The notes: generated from the letters alone by a model not told the origin. DNA of 21,436 nucleotides from Parasitella parasitica (GCA_025201805.1 MU619388.1:1-21436); one strand, 5' to 3'. Positions 10,696 to 20,607 are shown, numbered from the stretch's first letter. A program made the numbers and translations.

Positions 10696-12006
10696 ACAGA
10701 CACCCCCTTCTGCTTCATATCACAGCAACCTCATGACTTAAGGTTTGGTCTGGTCCCGGCCATATAAAACCGCTATTATGCGCCTTGCTGCAATGATGGA
10801 TAGACTCTAAACACACTGTCTCAATAACGAGTACATGTGAATCAAACAGTTTGAAGTAAACGAAATATACCGCCTTTAATGTTAGCCGCTCTAGCATGAA
10901 TCTCACCTGTGATTCACTGTGTTCAAATCGATGCGCCAAGCTTCGAAGTATAATTCGATAGCATTATATATTTCGTATGTTCTTTGCTTCTCGAATATTT
11001 TTGTAATTCGTGAAAGTTTCAAAACCCCCCAACGACACACATCCCATCCGGCGGGCATATTGTAAATTTTCAGCAAAAGGTGCTCACGGGTCACAGATTG
11101 GTATGGCCTACGCGTAGTAAGCACACTTTTGACGCTGATGAAACAACAGCCTTCAATTGTATGTTTCTCCTGAAATCACCAAAGGTTTGAGTTGATCTAA
11201 TGCTAATGCTGTTTCGATTAGCGTCTACTATTTTGGTTGCTTGCGCTAATATCCACAAAGTTTCTAACCTTATCCGTAACAGACTTTCTTGCTTTTTATG
11301 AACAGCCGACCATACAGTGAATCCACGAAATGTTGCTACGGCAAATGTGCCTCGACGGAAATTTTATCAGTATTGTTTTAAAATAGTTCTTATGCGACTA
11401 TAAGTTCATAGAGATATTATTTATCCTAATATTTCAAACATTTTAAATTATAACGAAATGTATTTGACAGAACCAAGCTAATTATGCAATTTCACATTTG
11501 AAAGGAGAATCTCCAAAGATATAAAAAGCAAGCAGAGCTCGCACAAAGTCTTACAATTCTTGTAGCATCAATTGTTATGCGACGCAGGGTGTTTGGAGAA
11601 CGGCATGAAAACTTGTATATTTGCAGATGACATGACCCTTCATATATACTTGTCAAATCATGGATACTACTCATTATGTGTATTTTCCGATATATTTAAT
11701 GATTTCTAGGATAATAACATGAAGATACTCTGTTGGTTGTATACTCAGGTAGGATTCTTATAAAGACAGTTGGGTTAGATCTAATTACACCATTCCCCCT
11801 ACATTTATGGCCTACACAATAAATTCTTTATAATTGAGATGCAGTCGTCCCATAATGAGCAAAAAAATAAATTAAACGTAATGTATTCTCTTTTTCTGGC
11901 TATTTTATTTATAAATGTACCTTTGTTATTGAATTTGTTAAACTTTTAAAACTAAATATTTTCCTCTTCTCAAGTGAGCAAAAAAATACAACCATGCTTG
12001 TGATGA

Positions 12007-12030
12007 TTTTTTTTTTGTAAATTTCTGTTT

Positions 12031-12066
<36 letters not shown>

Positions 12067-12117
12067 CCACATTTTTTTTTTTGAATAGTTAAGTTGCTGT
12101 TGTTGCTGCTGTTGCTG
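12007..12117. repeat. Cluster of long T tracts and GTT/GCT repeat
   Basis: T runs of 10 (12007-12016), 33 (12034-12066) and 11 (12072-12082) are followed by an irregular GTT/GCT triplet repeat at 12093-12117. On the cyclin transcript strand these read as A tracts and CAA/CAG triplets, 190-300 nt after the cyclin stop. The length of the 33-T run is uncertain in any assembly. Confidence 0.85.
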
Positions 12118-12307
12118 ATTTTGTACAAATGAGGCAGAAGTAATAGTAATAGTAATGAAAACGAAAAAAAATATGGGGTCATATAACAATAAAAAAAGAA
12201 TAGTTGAACGAAAAAGAGAGTAATTAAAGGACGATGTTGTTGTGTAAAAAAAAAAATATTGTTAAAGAAGGGATATAGCAGGAAAGAATAAAAATAGAAA
12301 CCACATG

Positions 12308-13638
12308 CTATTGACAGAGACGTTTATTGAAAGCAATGTCGTTGTCATGTTGATACTGTCTTTTGGTTGATCCTCCTGTGGTTGATAAGGGTTGAGAAGA
12401 AGGTGGAGAAAGAATATCAAACGATACACCTGAATCAGTTCTTTCGTAAGTCGTTGTCGTTGTGGACTTCTCTTGTTGCTGGTGCTGCTGACCAGAACAA
12501 GGAGATGGAAGCGAAATGGGATGATGAACAACCTGAGCATAGCCTGAATTGTTCGTTTCATCAGGCGGAGGAGAGGGATAATTATTCTGAATACTTGATG
12601 CCGATCTTTGCTGTTGTTGATATGCGTTGTTCGCATTATTCATGGACAGGTTGATGATTGCTGTTGCTGCTGTGGAGCAATTGTTGCTGATAGGTAATTC
12701 GGATTTGGCGTTGTATCCTTTCTGAATATGTCCATGTAATTGAGTATACCATCTGTCAAATGTTGGTTTACTAACGTATAATCGATAATCAATCAACTGC
12801 AAAAAAGCCATTTCCGCAGCATTGATTTCTTTGATGTCGAGACCGGTGATTTTGGACCAAGCTTTGTTATGGTAATTCTTGTCATGAAGATACTTCGAAG
12901 CAAGCATAAGTGAGGCCAAGAACATGCGTCGTCCGCAGCACATTAAATCGTCCATTTGACTAGTTGTGTTTGTCTGCATGTTACCTGACTGCTGTTGCTG
13001 CTGTTGTTGTTTTATACGTTGATAGAGCTTTTCATGAACGACTTTCTTAACGCGAAAGACATAAAAAAGGCTAATTTGCAATGTCGAGTAGGTGGTCTTT
13101 GATCTTTTCAAGATTTCGTTGCAAAATCCTCGGGTTGGCATCACCTTGACTTTTTGATGCTCAATCAAGAATTTTGGATGCCAGATTGAATCAATGACAT
13201 TGGCAAAGGTTTCTATTATGAGAAAGAAAAAGAAAAAGAGAGAGAGAAATCAATACATGATTTCAACCAAAGAGTATGTATAGAAAAAAAATACGCATAC
13301 ACATTCAAATCGAACGAGGGCATGTACATTTCCTGATTGGGACCCAAAATCTTTGCCAATTTCGTATGCGCCTTTTTTTTCCATAACTGGATATGGATGT
13401 TTTTTAACCTACCAACCAATTTTTCAATCATAAAAGTACGTTCTTGACGAGACGAGTCCATAAATTGACGATACTTTTCACATGGAAGTTCTTCAGAATA
13501 TTTACAGTCATTTGTCGGTAAGGGAGTCGGATTGCTGTTGTTGTTGTCGTGGATGTTGTTGGCTAAAAATGGCCCAGCAAGGTGAGTTGCTGCGGACGCA
13601 AAACGTCCATTATCAGGTGGAAGTAAATCATTTGCCAT
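12308..13638 (-). CDS. PHO85-type (PCL-family) cyclin
   Basis: Two exons (13638-13413 and 13212-12308) join in phase to 376 residues, making IEKLVETFANVIDSIW across the junction, a good amphipathic first helix of a fungal cyclin box. The box continues with ILKRSKTTYSTLQISLFYVF, then RMFLASLMLASKYLHDKNY, KAWSKITGLDIKEIN and FLQLIDYRLYVSKPTFDRW. This matches the Pcl1/2/5/9-type cyclins that activate the Pho85 kinase. A Q7 tract plus ~20 low-complexity residues (about 143-165) is inserted inside the cyclin box between helices. The C-terminal ~150 residues are rich in Gln, Asn, Ser, Pro and Thr and probably disordered; this may hold phospho-degrons. The 200-nt intron is long for this window and carries pyrimidine and A runs. 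Its first part stays open in frame, so an unspliced transcript would encode a ~140-residue protein lacking the box. Start: first ATG of exon 1, preceded by long A/T tracts. The exact PCL subgroup is not resolved. Confidence 0.82.
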
Positions 13639-14652
13639 TTAAGTGTGTCTTGTAATAAAGCTAGCTTGTTCTTTGTATAGTTAAGATGTCGATTCTTTTT
13701 TTTTTTTTCTTTTTCTTCTTGGTGGATGTGTATGAAAAAAAAAGAAATGAATTTAACTTGCAAAGATTAAATGTGTTGAGAGAAATAATTTAAAATAATG
13801 GAGGAGGGGAGGTTTTGAAAAGAGTTTTTGAAGAAAAGGGAAGAAATATAGTTGTTATTTAGAGAGACAAAAAAAAAGAAATACCTTTTTTTTAACAAGA
13901 GTAGGGTAATGTTAATGAGGAGTGAAATAAAAAGAGTGGAAATAAATAAAAAAAAAAGTCTTTAAAGACGACTAGGATTCATTTAAAAATGGGACGAAAA
14001 AAATAGGGTGAGTTGTTAAAAGTGTTTAAAAGTTAAAAAAGCTGATTAAGATGCGTAGTCGATTTGTAAGATTTAGAGTAAAAATTCCATAAAGTTGATA
14101 CAGACGTTGTTATTTTCTTTTTTTTTCTCTCTTCGCAACGATGAAATTAAGGAAAAAAAAACTGTTACGCAGTTCAAGGAGGGAATAATTGGTTCTTTTT
14201 GGCTTTTTATAGTCCTTCTTCGTGCACACAACCAACGAAAGGAGGCCTTCTAACTGGCAGTGATACAACCAATGATCTCGTGGCGCAGCATCTCTAGAAT
14301 GCTTGCTTGCTCATGGCCAAAGATGACGTGAAGTAAGCTTGTTCGAATGAACATTTAACCGATAGAGGTGCTCGGTGAGAAAATTGGAAGCGCGGCATTC
14401 CATTTGAAGGTAGAACTGGAGTAACAATCAATTCGAATACACAATATCACACACTCTCGCAACATGTATTCCTCATTTTACTGCGCAGGATACATTTCGT
14501 TGGTATATTTCTGGCAATATCCGCAGATATTCTTGTATGTTTTGCATTCAACAGTCCTTATCGATTTCATAAGACTCAACACGAAAAGCTAATTAATCAG
14601 TTAGTCAATCTCGACTTGATACTCTTCTCTATACTCTCTTAAATATAGCAAA
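13639..14652. promoter_or_regulatory. Divergent promoter region, cyclin / DHA kinase
   Basis: About 1 kb separates the two divergent start codons. The cyclin-proximal half is dominated by A and T homopolymer tracts, typical of nucleosome-poor fungal promoters, and includes the 12-bp palindrome GTCTTTAAAGAC (13958-13969). The kinase-proximal half has a CCAAT motif near 14268, a small bulged stem (AGTC, bulged C, TTAT at 14553-14561 pairing with ATAA GACT at 14569-14576) and TTAGTCAA near 14600, which resembles a bZIP half-site. No ORF of note lies here. Confidence 0.45.
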
Positions 14653-16741
14653 ATGACTGCCGAGATAAACACTGGTAAGCTATATTCTAAATCCTATTTT
14701 TTGATCTATTGAATATTGATGTTTTGTGATTGACCTTCATAGCTAAACATGTACTGAACTCGCCTGAAACCGTTCGTATTTTAATTTTTGTAAGATAGAG
14801 CATGTATTAAACGTGGATACATATAGCTAGTATCGGATAGTATCAAAGGTCTTTGTTATGCAAATCCTCATTTACGTTTGCTTGAAAAAGATAAAGGTAC
14901 AGTTTTATCATGATTCATCTCACAATAATATACCATTCACATACGTTTTATAGTTGTTTACTATGCCTATGTGGATAAAATGGCTTTGAACCAAGTGACC
15001 CTTATTTCAGGTGGTGGTTCAGGTCATGAACCTGGTTACGCAGGACTCGTTGGTGAGAATTGTCTTGCGGCCAATGTATGCGGTCATGTTTTTGCCTCGC
15101 CGTCTTCTAGTCAAGTCTTGGCTGCTATTGAAAGAGTACAATCACCTCATGGCACTTTAGTCATTATTATGAATTATACGGGCGATTGCCTTAACTTTGG
15201 TTTGGCTGTTGAAAGAGCCAAAGCGCGAGGCATCAAAGTAGACCTCATTGCTGTGGGTGATGATGTTGCCGTTGGTAGATCTAAAGGGGGGAAAGTAGGT
15301 CGCCGTGGAATGGCTGCTACTACGCTTGCCATAAAGTTAGCAGGCGCCTTGGCTTCCAAAGGAGCTACTCTGGAACAAGTGAAAAACATAACACAATACG
15401 CTATTAGCAATTCGGCTACCATTGGCGTTGCATTTGACCATTGTCATGTTCCTGGCTCTTCGAGTTTTTCTCAATTGGGGCCCAATGAAATGGAGATTGG
15501 TATGGGTATCCATAATGAAACTGGCTTCCTCAAAGCGAGCATGATGCCAGCCAAGGAACTGGTGACCAAGATGATGACTATGTTGGTAGATCAGAGTGAT
15601 GGCGATAGATCCTACTTGCCTTTGTTGAACGCACATTCAAACTCCAAAAATAGCGTAGTTCTATTGGTCAATAATCTTGGTGGTATTCCAATGGTTGAAC
15701 TGAACCTCGTTGTGAAAGAAGCTGTAGACTATGTTTCGGCTCAGAACCTAAAACTGGAACGTGTTTATGTTGGTCCGTTTGTAACAAGTTTAAATATGCC
15801 TGGCTTCTCTCTCTCCTTATTGGTTGTAGATCACGATAGAAATGTACTGGAGTTACTGGATCAGCAAGTACATGTGTCTGGTTGGCCCTCGACTGCCGCT
15901 CGTCATTTCTCAAAGGCCATCCATGGCGAGAATTCCGCTGCTACCAAGTCCCCTAAACTGGTTGTCGAGGTACATTATGGTCAAGGTAGGGTATAATAGG
16001 ATAATGCTACATACAATTAAGGTGAGAAAATGGCTCAACAAACTTGTTTATTTGTTTGTTTTCATACAGTTTCGAATCCTCAAGTGCTCGAAAATGCTAT
16101 TCGTGGTGCTACTAATTCTGTAATTGCAGCTGAACCTCGTATTACAGAGTACGATACCATTTTAGGCGATGGTGATTGTGGGCAGACGTTAAGAACTGCG
16201 GCATTAGGTAAATTTGATACCGCAAATACAGCAAAACATTTTTTAAAAGTTTGTTTTCACAGCTATTCAAAAGGCAATCCCTTCCTTTGATCTTACATCT
16301 GCACCCAAAACTATATTAGACGTTGCGGATGTGATTGAGAATTCAGTTGGTGGCACCTCATCAGCAATTTATTGCATTTTCTTCAATGCATTAGCTAGTG
16401 GCCTATTGAGTTATGCAAAGCCATCAGTAGATGCAGCTGTTTGGGTTCTTGCAGCTAAAGACGCCTTATCAACTTTGATGACTTATACAAAAGCTCGTGT
16501 TGGAGATCGCACATTGATGGATACTCTTTGTCCCTTTATCGAAACGTTAAATCAAGATGCCACCAACCTGGATCACGCTTTCGAAGCTGCTCGTAATGGT
16601 ACAAACAGTACGTGCAATTTGTCTGCGAAATTAGGTCGTTCATCTTACCTCTCAAATGAAGAGGTTCTAGAGTCAGGCATTCCTGATGCTGGCGCTTACG
16701 GGCTAGAAAGGATTTTAGAGGGTTTAGTTAAAGAGCTTTAA
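14653..16741 (+). CDS. DAK1: Dihydroxyacetone kinase (ATP-dependent)
   Basis: Six exons (14653-14674, 14743-14771, 14827-14896, 14954-15985, 16070-16207, 16263-16741) join in phase to 589 residues, the normal length for fungal DAK. Introns are 55-84 nt; the second uses an unusual donor, GTTCGT, forced by phase and by the conserved KHVLNSPETLVSDSIKGL junction. The N-terminal DhaK-type domain (~1-345) has SGGGSGHEP (~59-67), MNYTGDCLNFGLA, VGDDVAVG and DHCHVPG (~202-208), whose histidines lie where the family binds the substrate covalently. The C-terminal DhaL-type domain (~385-589) has YDTILGDGDCGQTL (Asp 418 and 420, Mg-ADP binding), NSVGGTSSAIY, GDRTLMDTLCPF and LGRSSYLS. It phosphorylates dihydroxyacetone to dihydroxyacetone phosphate in the cytosol, linking glycerol or methanol-type carbon and DHA detoxification to glycolysis/gluconeogenesis. 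It faces the ERT1-like gene tail to tail with 60 bp between stop codons. Confidence 0.95.
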
Positions 16742-16745
16742 TAAA
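16740..16745 (+). terminator. Poly(A) signal overlapping the DHA kinase stop
   Basis: The stop codon TAA (16739-16741) is embedded in TTTAATAAAT, giving AATAAA from 16740. The same 10-nt context is found at the Sel1-gene stop. Confidence 0.45.
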
Positions 16746-16801
16746 TTGTATGTACAATAACATAAGGGTATTTTTTTTGTGTGTAAATAATATAGATGCT
16801 A

Positions 16802-18405
16802 TTAAGGATCAATTTCCAAGAAGTTGCCTATAATTACAGTCTATTTTTATTTAAAAAAGAAATTAGTAGATGCCGCACTGATTTACAAACTTTCTTTTTC
16901 TTACGGGTCTATATGTAAAAATATAAGTTTTTAAAGATGGACACAAAGAATTGTATCAATGTGGAAACTTACATGTTGAATTTGTCTCTTCTCACGGTAA
17001 ATGAAAAGCAACAGGACATTGGAATAAGGTCTTTCTTGTTTATTGTTTCTATCATGCTGTCAGGCCTGTCTGTATTCCTTTGTCGATATAGTAAACATGA
17101 AGTCAATACTGCTTTTTGCTTTGGATCAAAGGCTATATTTCCATATTTCTATATGAGATGAGAAGGGGACGTATTAGGCACCACATGACAATACATTATT
17201 AATACATACCTCCCAGTAATTCACAACGGAGTCTTCACTCATGATTTCATAAATGCACAACTGACCCTGATATGATGATAAATGTGATTAAGAATTTATT
17301 AAAACAGGAACTCAAATCTACTTACATCTCGTAATTTGTCGAACGGCATCTTGATGAGATCAGCAAACTCTTTATTGCCTTTGTATATTTCGCCTGTCCT
17401 TCTCCATAAACATGCAGGAATCGCCATCGCACTAAACACTCGATCATAATCTAGTAATAGCCTTTCGAATGATTCCTCTACCAGTATCAAATCAATGTCC
17501 GTCAAAGACTGAGCTACATTACAGAAATTTGGTCGGAACATGCTCATTACATTCAAAATGCGTTGTCGACTGTCAGATGACATACTAGCCCATTAACATG
17601 AGTGACACAGCTAGATAAGCTGTTCTATTAATTGTATACCCACCGCTGTTCCATGTATCTTTGTAGTCGAGCATATCCATTGACATAATTATAAGGCTTT
17701 AGAAATCCTGCCTGATATTTCGCATTTATTACATCGTTTAATCGATCCTCCATACAACCGTCTTTGGGATCTGCAGCTGTTAGATAGAATTGGTCTTGCA
17801 CATTTGATTTTTTGGCTGTAGGCATTTTCTCCACACTATATTCTCTTTAAAGGGCTTGAGTAGCGTATAAACAACATTGAACTGTATTACTTTAAAATAT
17901 GAACATCAATACCACCGTGTTCGCCGTCATTACTCAATCTTGCGTCTAGCGTGGCGAATCAAAAAGTCGTAAGAGAGAAAACATATATATACTGCAGCTG
18001 CTGACATGTCGTAATTTTACTCACCTCCCCATGCCTTGCGCCCACTATTATTGCTGCATTCGCTGTATTTCTTCTTCTTGTCTACAAACTTTGCCATTGT
18101 ACTCGATCGTGATTTATGCTCGCCCTGACACATTTCTCCTGTATTTCTTTTCAGACATGTTTGACAAAGACGACTTACATTATCTACTTGAGCGCTTTGC
18201 TTAGCGTCCATGGCGTAATCTGTATATATATATATATATATATATACCTTGATTACAAGTCTTATGAGATTCTCTGCAATGGACACAACCTACTGGAGTT
18301 ATGTTAATAACAATCATTTGAGAATCTTGAAAAACAAAAAAACAAAAAAAAAGTGTCGCTCTAACCTAACGACGCTTTCCTTTTCTTTATATTGTTTACA
18401 GACAT
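16802..18405 (-). CDS. ERT1: ERT1/AcuK-like Zn2Cys6-PAS transcription factor
   Basis: Ten exons (18405-18366, 18292-18248, 18183-18025, 17945-17891, 17835-17644, 17584-17326, 17266-17210, 17148-16973, 16908-16905, 16840-16802) join in phase to 341 residues; all nine introns are 55-79 nt. A basic KKRK precedes a zinc cluster C-x2-C-x6-C-x8-C-x2-C-x8-C (Cys 16, 19, 26, 35, 38, 47) with SRLCQTCLKRNTGEMC, close to the Ert1/Rds2/AcuK class. The middle has FLKPYNYVNGYARLQRYME. The C-terminal PAS-type region (~165-341) has SRQRILNVMSMFRPNF, SLTDIDLILVEESFERLLLD, AIPACLWRRTGEIYKGNKEF, GQLCIYEIMSEDSVVNYWE, FDPKQKAVLTSC and a final IPTVIIGNFL. Relatives activate gluconeogenic genes (PCK1/acuF, FBP1/acuG) on non-fermentable carbon. 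At 341 residues it is shorter than yeast Ert1. Less certain points: exon 1, the GTGGGT donor after 17644, and the 4-nt ninth exon. The second intron starts with a TA microsatellite. Confidence 0.85.
16905..16908 (-). other. Predicted 4-nt micro-exon of the ERT1-like gene
   Basis: ACCC lies between ACATATAG and GTAAGA on the minus strand. Both flanking introns are 64 nt, and the downstream one has a clear TACTAAT branch site. Only inclusion of these four bases joins ...RRDKFN (phase 2) to the last exon and restores the family-like ending IPTVIIGNFL. Skipping it leads at once to a stop (A CTG TAA). Confidence 0.65.
18223..18246. repeat. (TA)12 microsatellite abutting a splice donor
   Basis: Twelve TA units lie in intron 2 of the ERT1-like gene, starting directly at its 5' splice site (GTATAT...). 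The tract ends at an ACAG that would also be an in-frame acceptor, though using it would leave a 28-nt intron. Confidence 0.9.
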
Positions 18406-18702
18406 TACGGAATTGAAGAAAGAAAGGAGTTTTTAATTGCATGTTACATGATGAATCAACTTTAATCGCTAAAAATGCCTTCCCCCCCCCCTTCTTCGTT
18501 GCACCAAATACAGCAATTGTTTCGTATCATACTCTGGTACCATCCCAAAAATTGATCATCGAAGAAGCTGTTGACTTTTGGGTTCAATATACCCATTAAT
18601 CTGTTCTTTAAGAAACAATCTCGAACTAGTAGGTATACAGGTATTTCTTTTCACATAATACATATTCTCCGCATGATAAATACGCATAAAATAATGGGGG
18701 GT

Positions 18703-18708
18703 TTTATT
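18703..18708 (-). terminator. Poly(A) signal overlapping coiled-coil gene stop
   Basis: Minus-strand AATAAA (18708-18703) contains the TAA stop (18706-18704). This is the third gene in the window with a stop codon inside a poly(A) signal. Confidence 0.45.
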
Positions 18709-20336
18709 TTGTTGCCAACGCTTCTACTGCTATCACTGGTTGATCGTTTTTTGCTGCTGTCTTTGCTATTGGTGACGAAGGAAGAGAGGCCGGAGACGTC
18801 GTAGGGAGACAAAGGACCCTTCCCTTCAACAAAGGCTCATATCTATTAGAAATTTTTACAACAAATGGCGGCGAAATACAAAAAGCAACAGTTCCCTTTG
18901 TTTGTCCATCCTCATCATCCATTAATTGGCCATCGAATGATTGTTTTCCCTCTCGAACATCTACAGCAGTAATACACACCTCTTGGCCTTTTATCGCCGA
19001 CCCTAAAGTCATTGTAAATTCCACTAAATTGCGAAGCTTTTTACTGTACTCGTTCGCTCTGGTCATTGCTTCCTCGCTGACCGTTGTGTCCGACTTTTTG
19101 ACTAGGTAGGTAGGATATGCCTTTTGCAGTCCACGATACAAGTGGTTCCAATTACGATCCACAAACTTCATCCATGTCTGTTGTATGTCGCCCACGCCAT
19201 CTTCCGTATTATTCTGAACTACCAGCATGCTTAGTTCTTGGCGTAATCTGGTCGCAAAAAATGTGGATGAATCGTTCTGATCAAACCATTGCTGCAGCAC
19301 TAGAAAGTCACTGTTGCAGGATAGGCCTGGAAACACATTGATATTGAGATTTTGAACAAGCACATCCATCATGAATTTCTCTGTCAACATTTGAATACGT
19401 TCTGGAGGTAATGGCTTTCCTAATTGATCGATGGAAGCGCCGAGATTTAGCCAGAGTGTACTTAACTTTTCGGTTGTAATTTGTGGTTCTGCTTGAGGTA
19501 GCAGTTCGCTGGCTAATGAGTGGATCTGTTGTCGAAGCAGCTGTAATTTTGCAGCTATTGTTTGCTGAGTATCATCGCTGGAGCGAACAGAGCGCAGATG
19601 AGCTTGGTAGTTGCTTTGTAGCAGCTCCATGTCGTGAGTGCGTTGTTTGATCTTTTCCTGCATTTTAGATAGTTGTTCCGTTAGTGTCGATACATCTTTT
19701 GAATATTGTTGCTTTTGGACTTCCAAGTCCCTCAAGATTTGTCTTTGCTGCTGTATCATTTGTTGCATATTTATGGATCTATTGCTTCTAACTGATACGT
19801 TTCTGGTCAACTTGGAGCTGATGGAGGCTGTAAGTATGCAAAAAAAAAAGTTAGTTTATAAACCTTCTTCTCCTCGTTTTCCCCTGGATTCATTCTGTTT
19901 TTCCGCAGAGTTATTAGACTCCCTCCAACACACTCACATACTCTCCCCCCCCCCCATATCTCTCCTCCATCTAGCCAGGTACGGTTCCTTTACCATTATC
20001 ACTATTCATCTGAATACTACGACTGTCTAGTGATGAGTTTCTTTCGGGTGTTTCAATATAGGGTTGCTGGTGTGGTGGCTGCATTTGTTGCTGCTGCTGC
20101 TGCTGCTGCTGTATGCTCTGATGAGAGCTTGCTATACTGGATGAACTCTGATAGGTGAATTGCTTTGAAAGGGTCTGCTGCTGTTCAGAGAGGGATATTG
20201 AAGATATTGAAGGGGCCAGGCTGCTCTTCTTTTTGGGTTTCTTTTGAAATAATCTTGATATTCTACCACCAACAGACTTGGTTTTTGATTGTGATTTTTC
20301 ATTCTTGCTCAGCTCTAATATTGGTTCCTCGTTCAT
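18704..20336 (-). CDS. Uncharacterised fungal coiled-coil protein, Gln-rich N-terminus
   Basis: Two exons (20336-19994 and 19827-18704) join in phase to 488 residues. The 166-nt intron is long for this window and contains a run of 11 G on the coding strand. The N-terminal ~115 residues are low complexity, with a basic FQKKPKKKSS patch, many serines and a Q9 tract. Residues ~135-226 are a strong heptad-type coiled coil rich in Gln, Leu and Lys. Residues ~230-445 look globular and include WLNLGASIDQLGKPLPPERI, NVFPGLSCNSDFLVLQQWFD, ATRLRQELSML and LRNLVEFTMTLGSAIKGQE. The end is Ser/Pro/Ala-rich and probably disordered. I recognise no catalytic motif, membrane span or known domain. The composition suggests a cytoplasmic scaffold or cytoskeletal adaptor, but that is only inference. 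Start: the ATG at 20336 is the first Met of the frame. A polypyrimidine-CAG near 20527 upstream may be a 5' UTR acceptor. The gene follows the eIF3j gene in tandem, 288 bp downstream. Confidence 0.78.
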
Positions 20337-20607
20337 TGTATTAATAGATCTTAATTTCCCCTGGAAATCAAAGTTTTTTTTCTTGTATGTAGCAAAAGGA
20401 CGAAAGAGCAAAATAAAGAAAAACAGGTTGGAAAATTTAATTCGATGGTTAGTTTATTGCATTTGGATTTAATCACCGTCGTTTCAACGATACGATGCCC
20501 ATTCTTGGCAATGTGTCGAATGTCAACTGAAAAAAGAAAAAAAAAGAAAAAAGAAACCGAAGTAGAATCCGTGATTGATCGGCTCAACTTGTTGATGTCT
20601 ATTTTTC

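Larger units (their letters stand above)
10684..12307. other. Intergenic with unassigned coding-like stretch and T tracts
   Basis: This region lies between the 3' ends of the aminotransferase gene (+) and the cyclin gene (-). Its middle part (about 10900-11370) is richer in GC than its surroundings and has a minus-strand frame open for 90 codons with protein-like composition but no ATG. A partly overlapping minus-strand frame at 10903-11124 ends at a strong donor-like AG|GTGAGA. A short minus-strand frame starting at 11674 ends at ATT|GTAAGA. I could not join these into one phase-consistent model and recognise no family. The right part is homopolymeric T and GTT/GCT repeats downstream of the cyclin gene. 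Confidence 0.45.

Noticed and set aside
10915-10935. A tRNA T-loop-like GTTCAAATC
   Set aside because: Flanking bases do not form a T stem or acceptor stem, and no A-box lies at the right distance.
11938-12189. A minus-strand open frame with poly-Gln and poly-Lys
   Set aside because: It is homopolymer and triplet repeat sequence read as codons; it has no domain and varies with tract length.
14971-15996. A single-exon DHA kinase starting inside exon 4
   Set aside because: It lacks the conserved N-terminal 46 residues and the whole second domain, both recovered by phase-consistent splicing.
16937-17161. A plus-strand 74-codon frame with a hydrophobic segment
   Set aside because: It is antisense to exon 8 of the ERT1-like gene, whose sense translation is conserved.
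18482-18491. A run of ten C
   Set aside because: It is an isolated homopolymer in a short spacer without paired G tracts or other structure.
20351-20587. A minus-strand 78-codon frame between the eIF3j and coiled-coil genes
   Set aside because: It begins without ATG, runs through a polypyrimidine tract and has no domain; it is better read as 5' UTR, possibly with a spliced leader exon.
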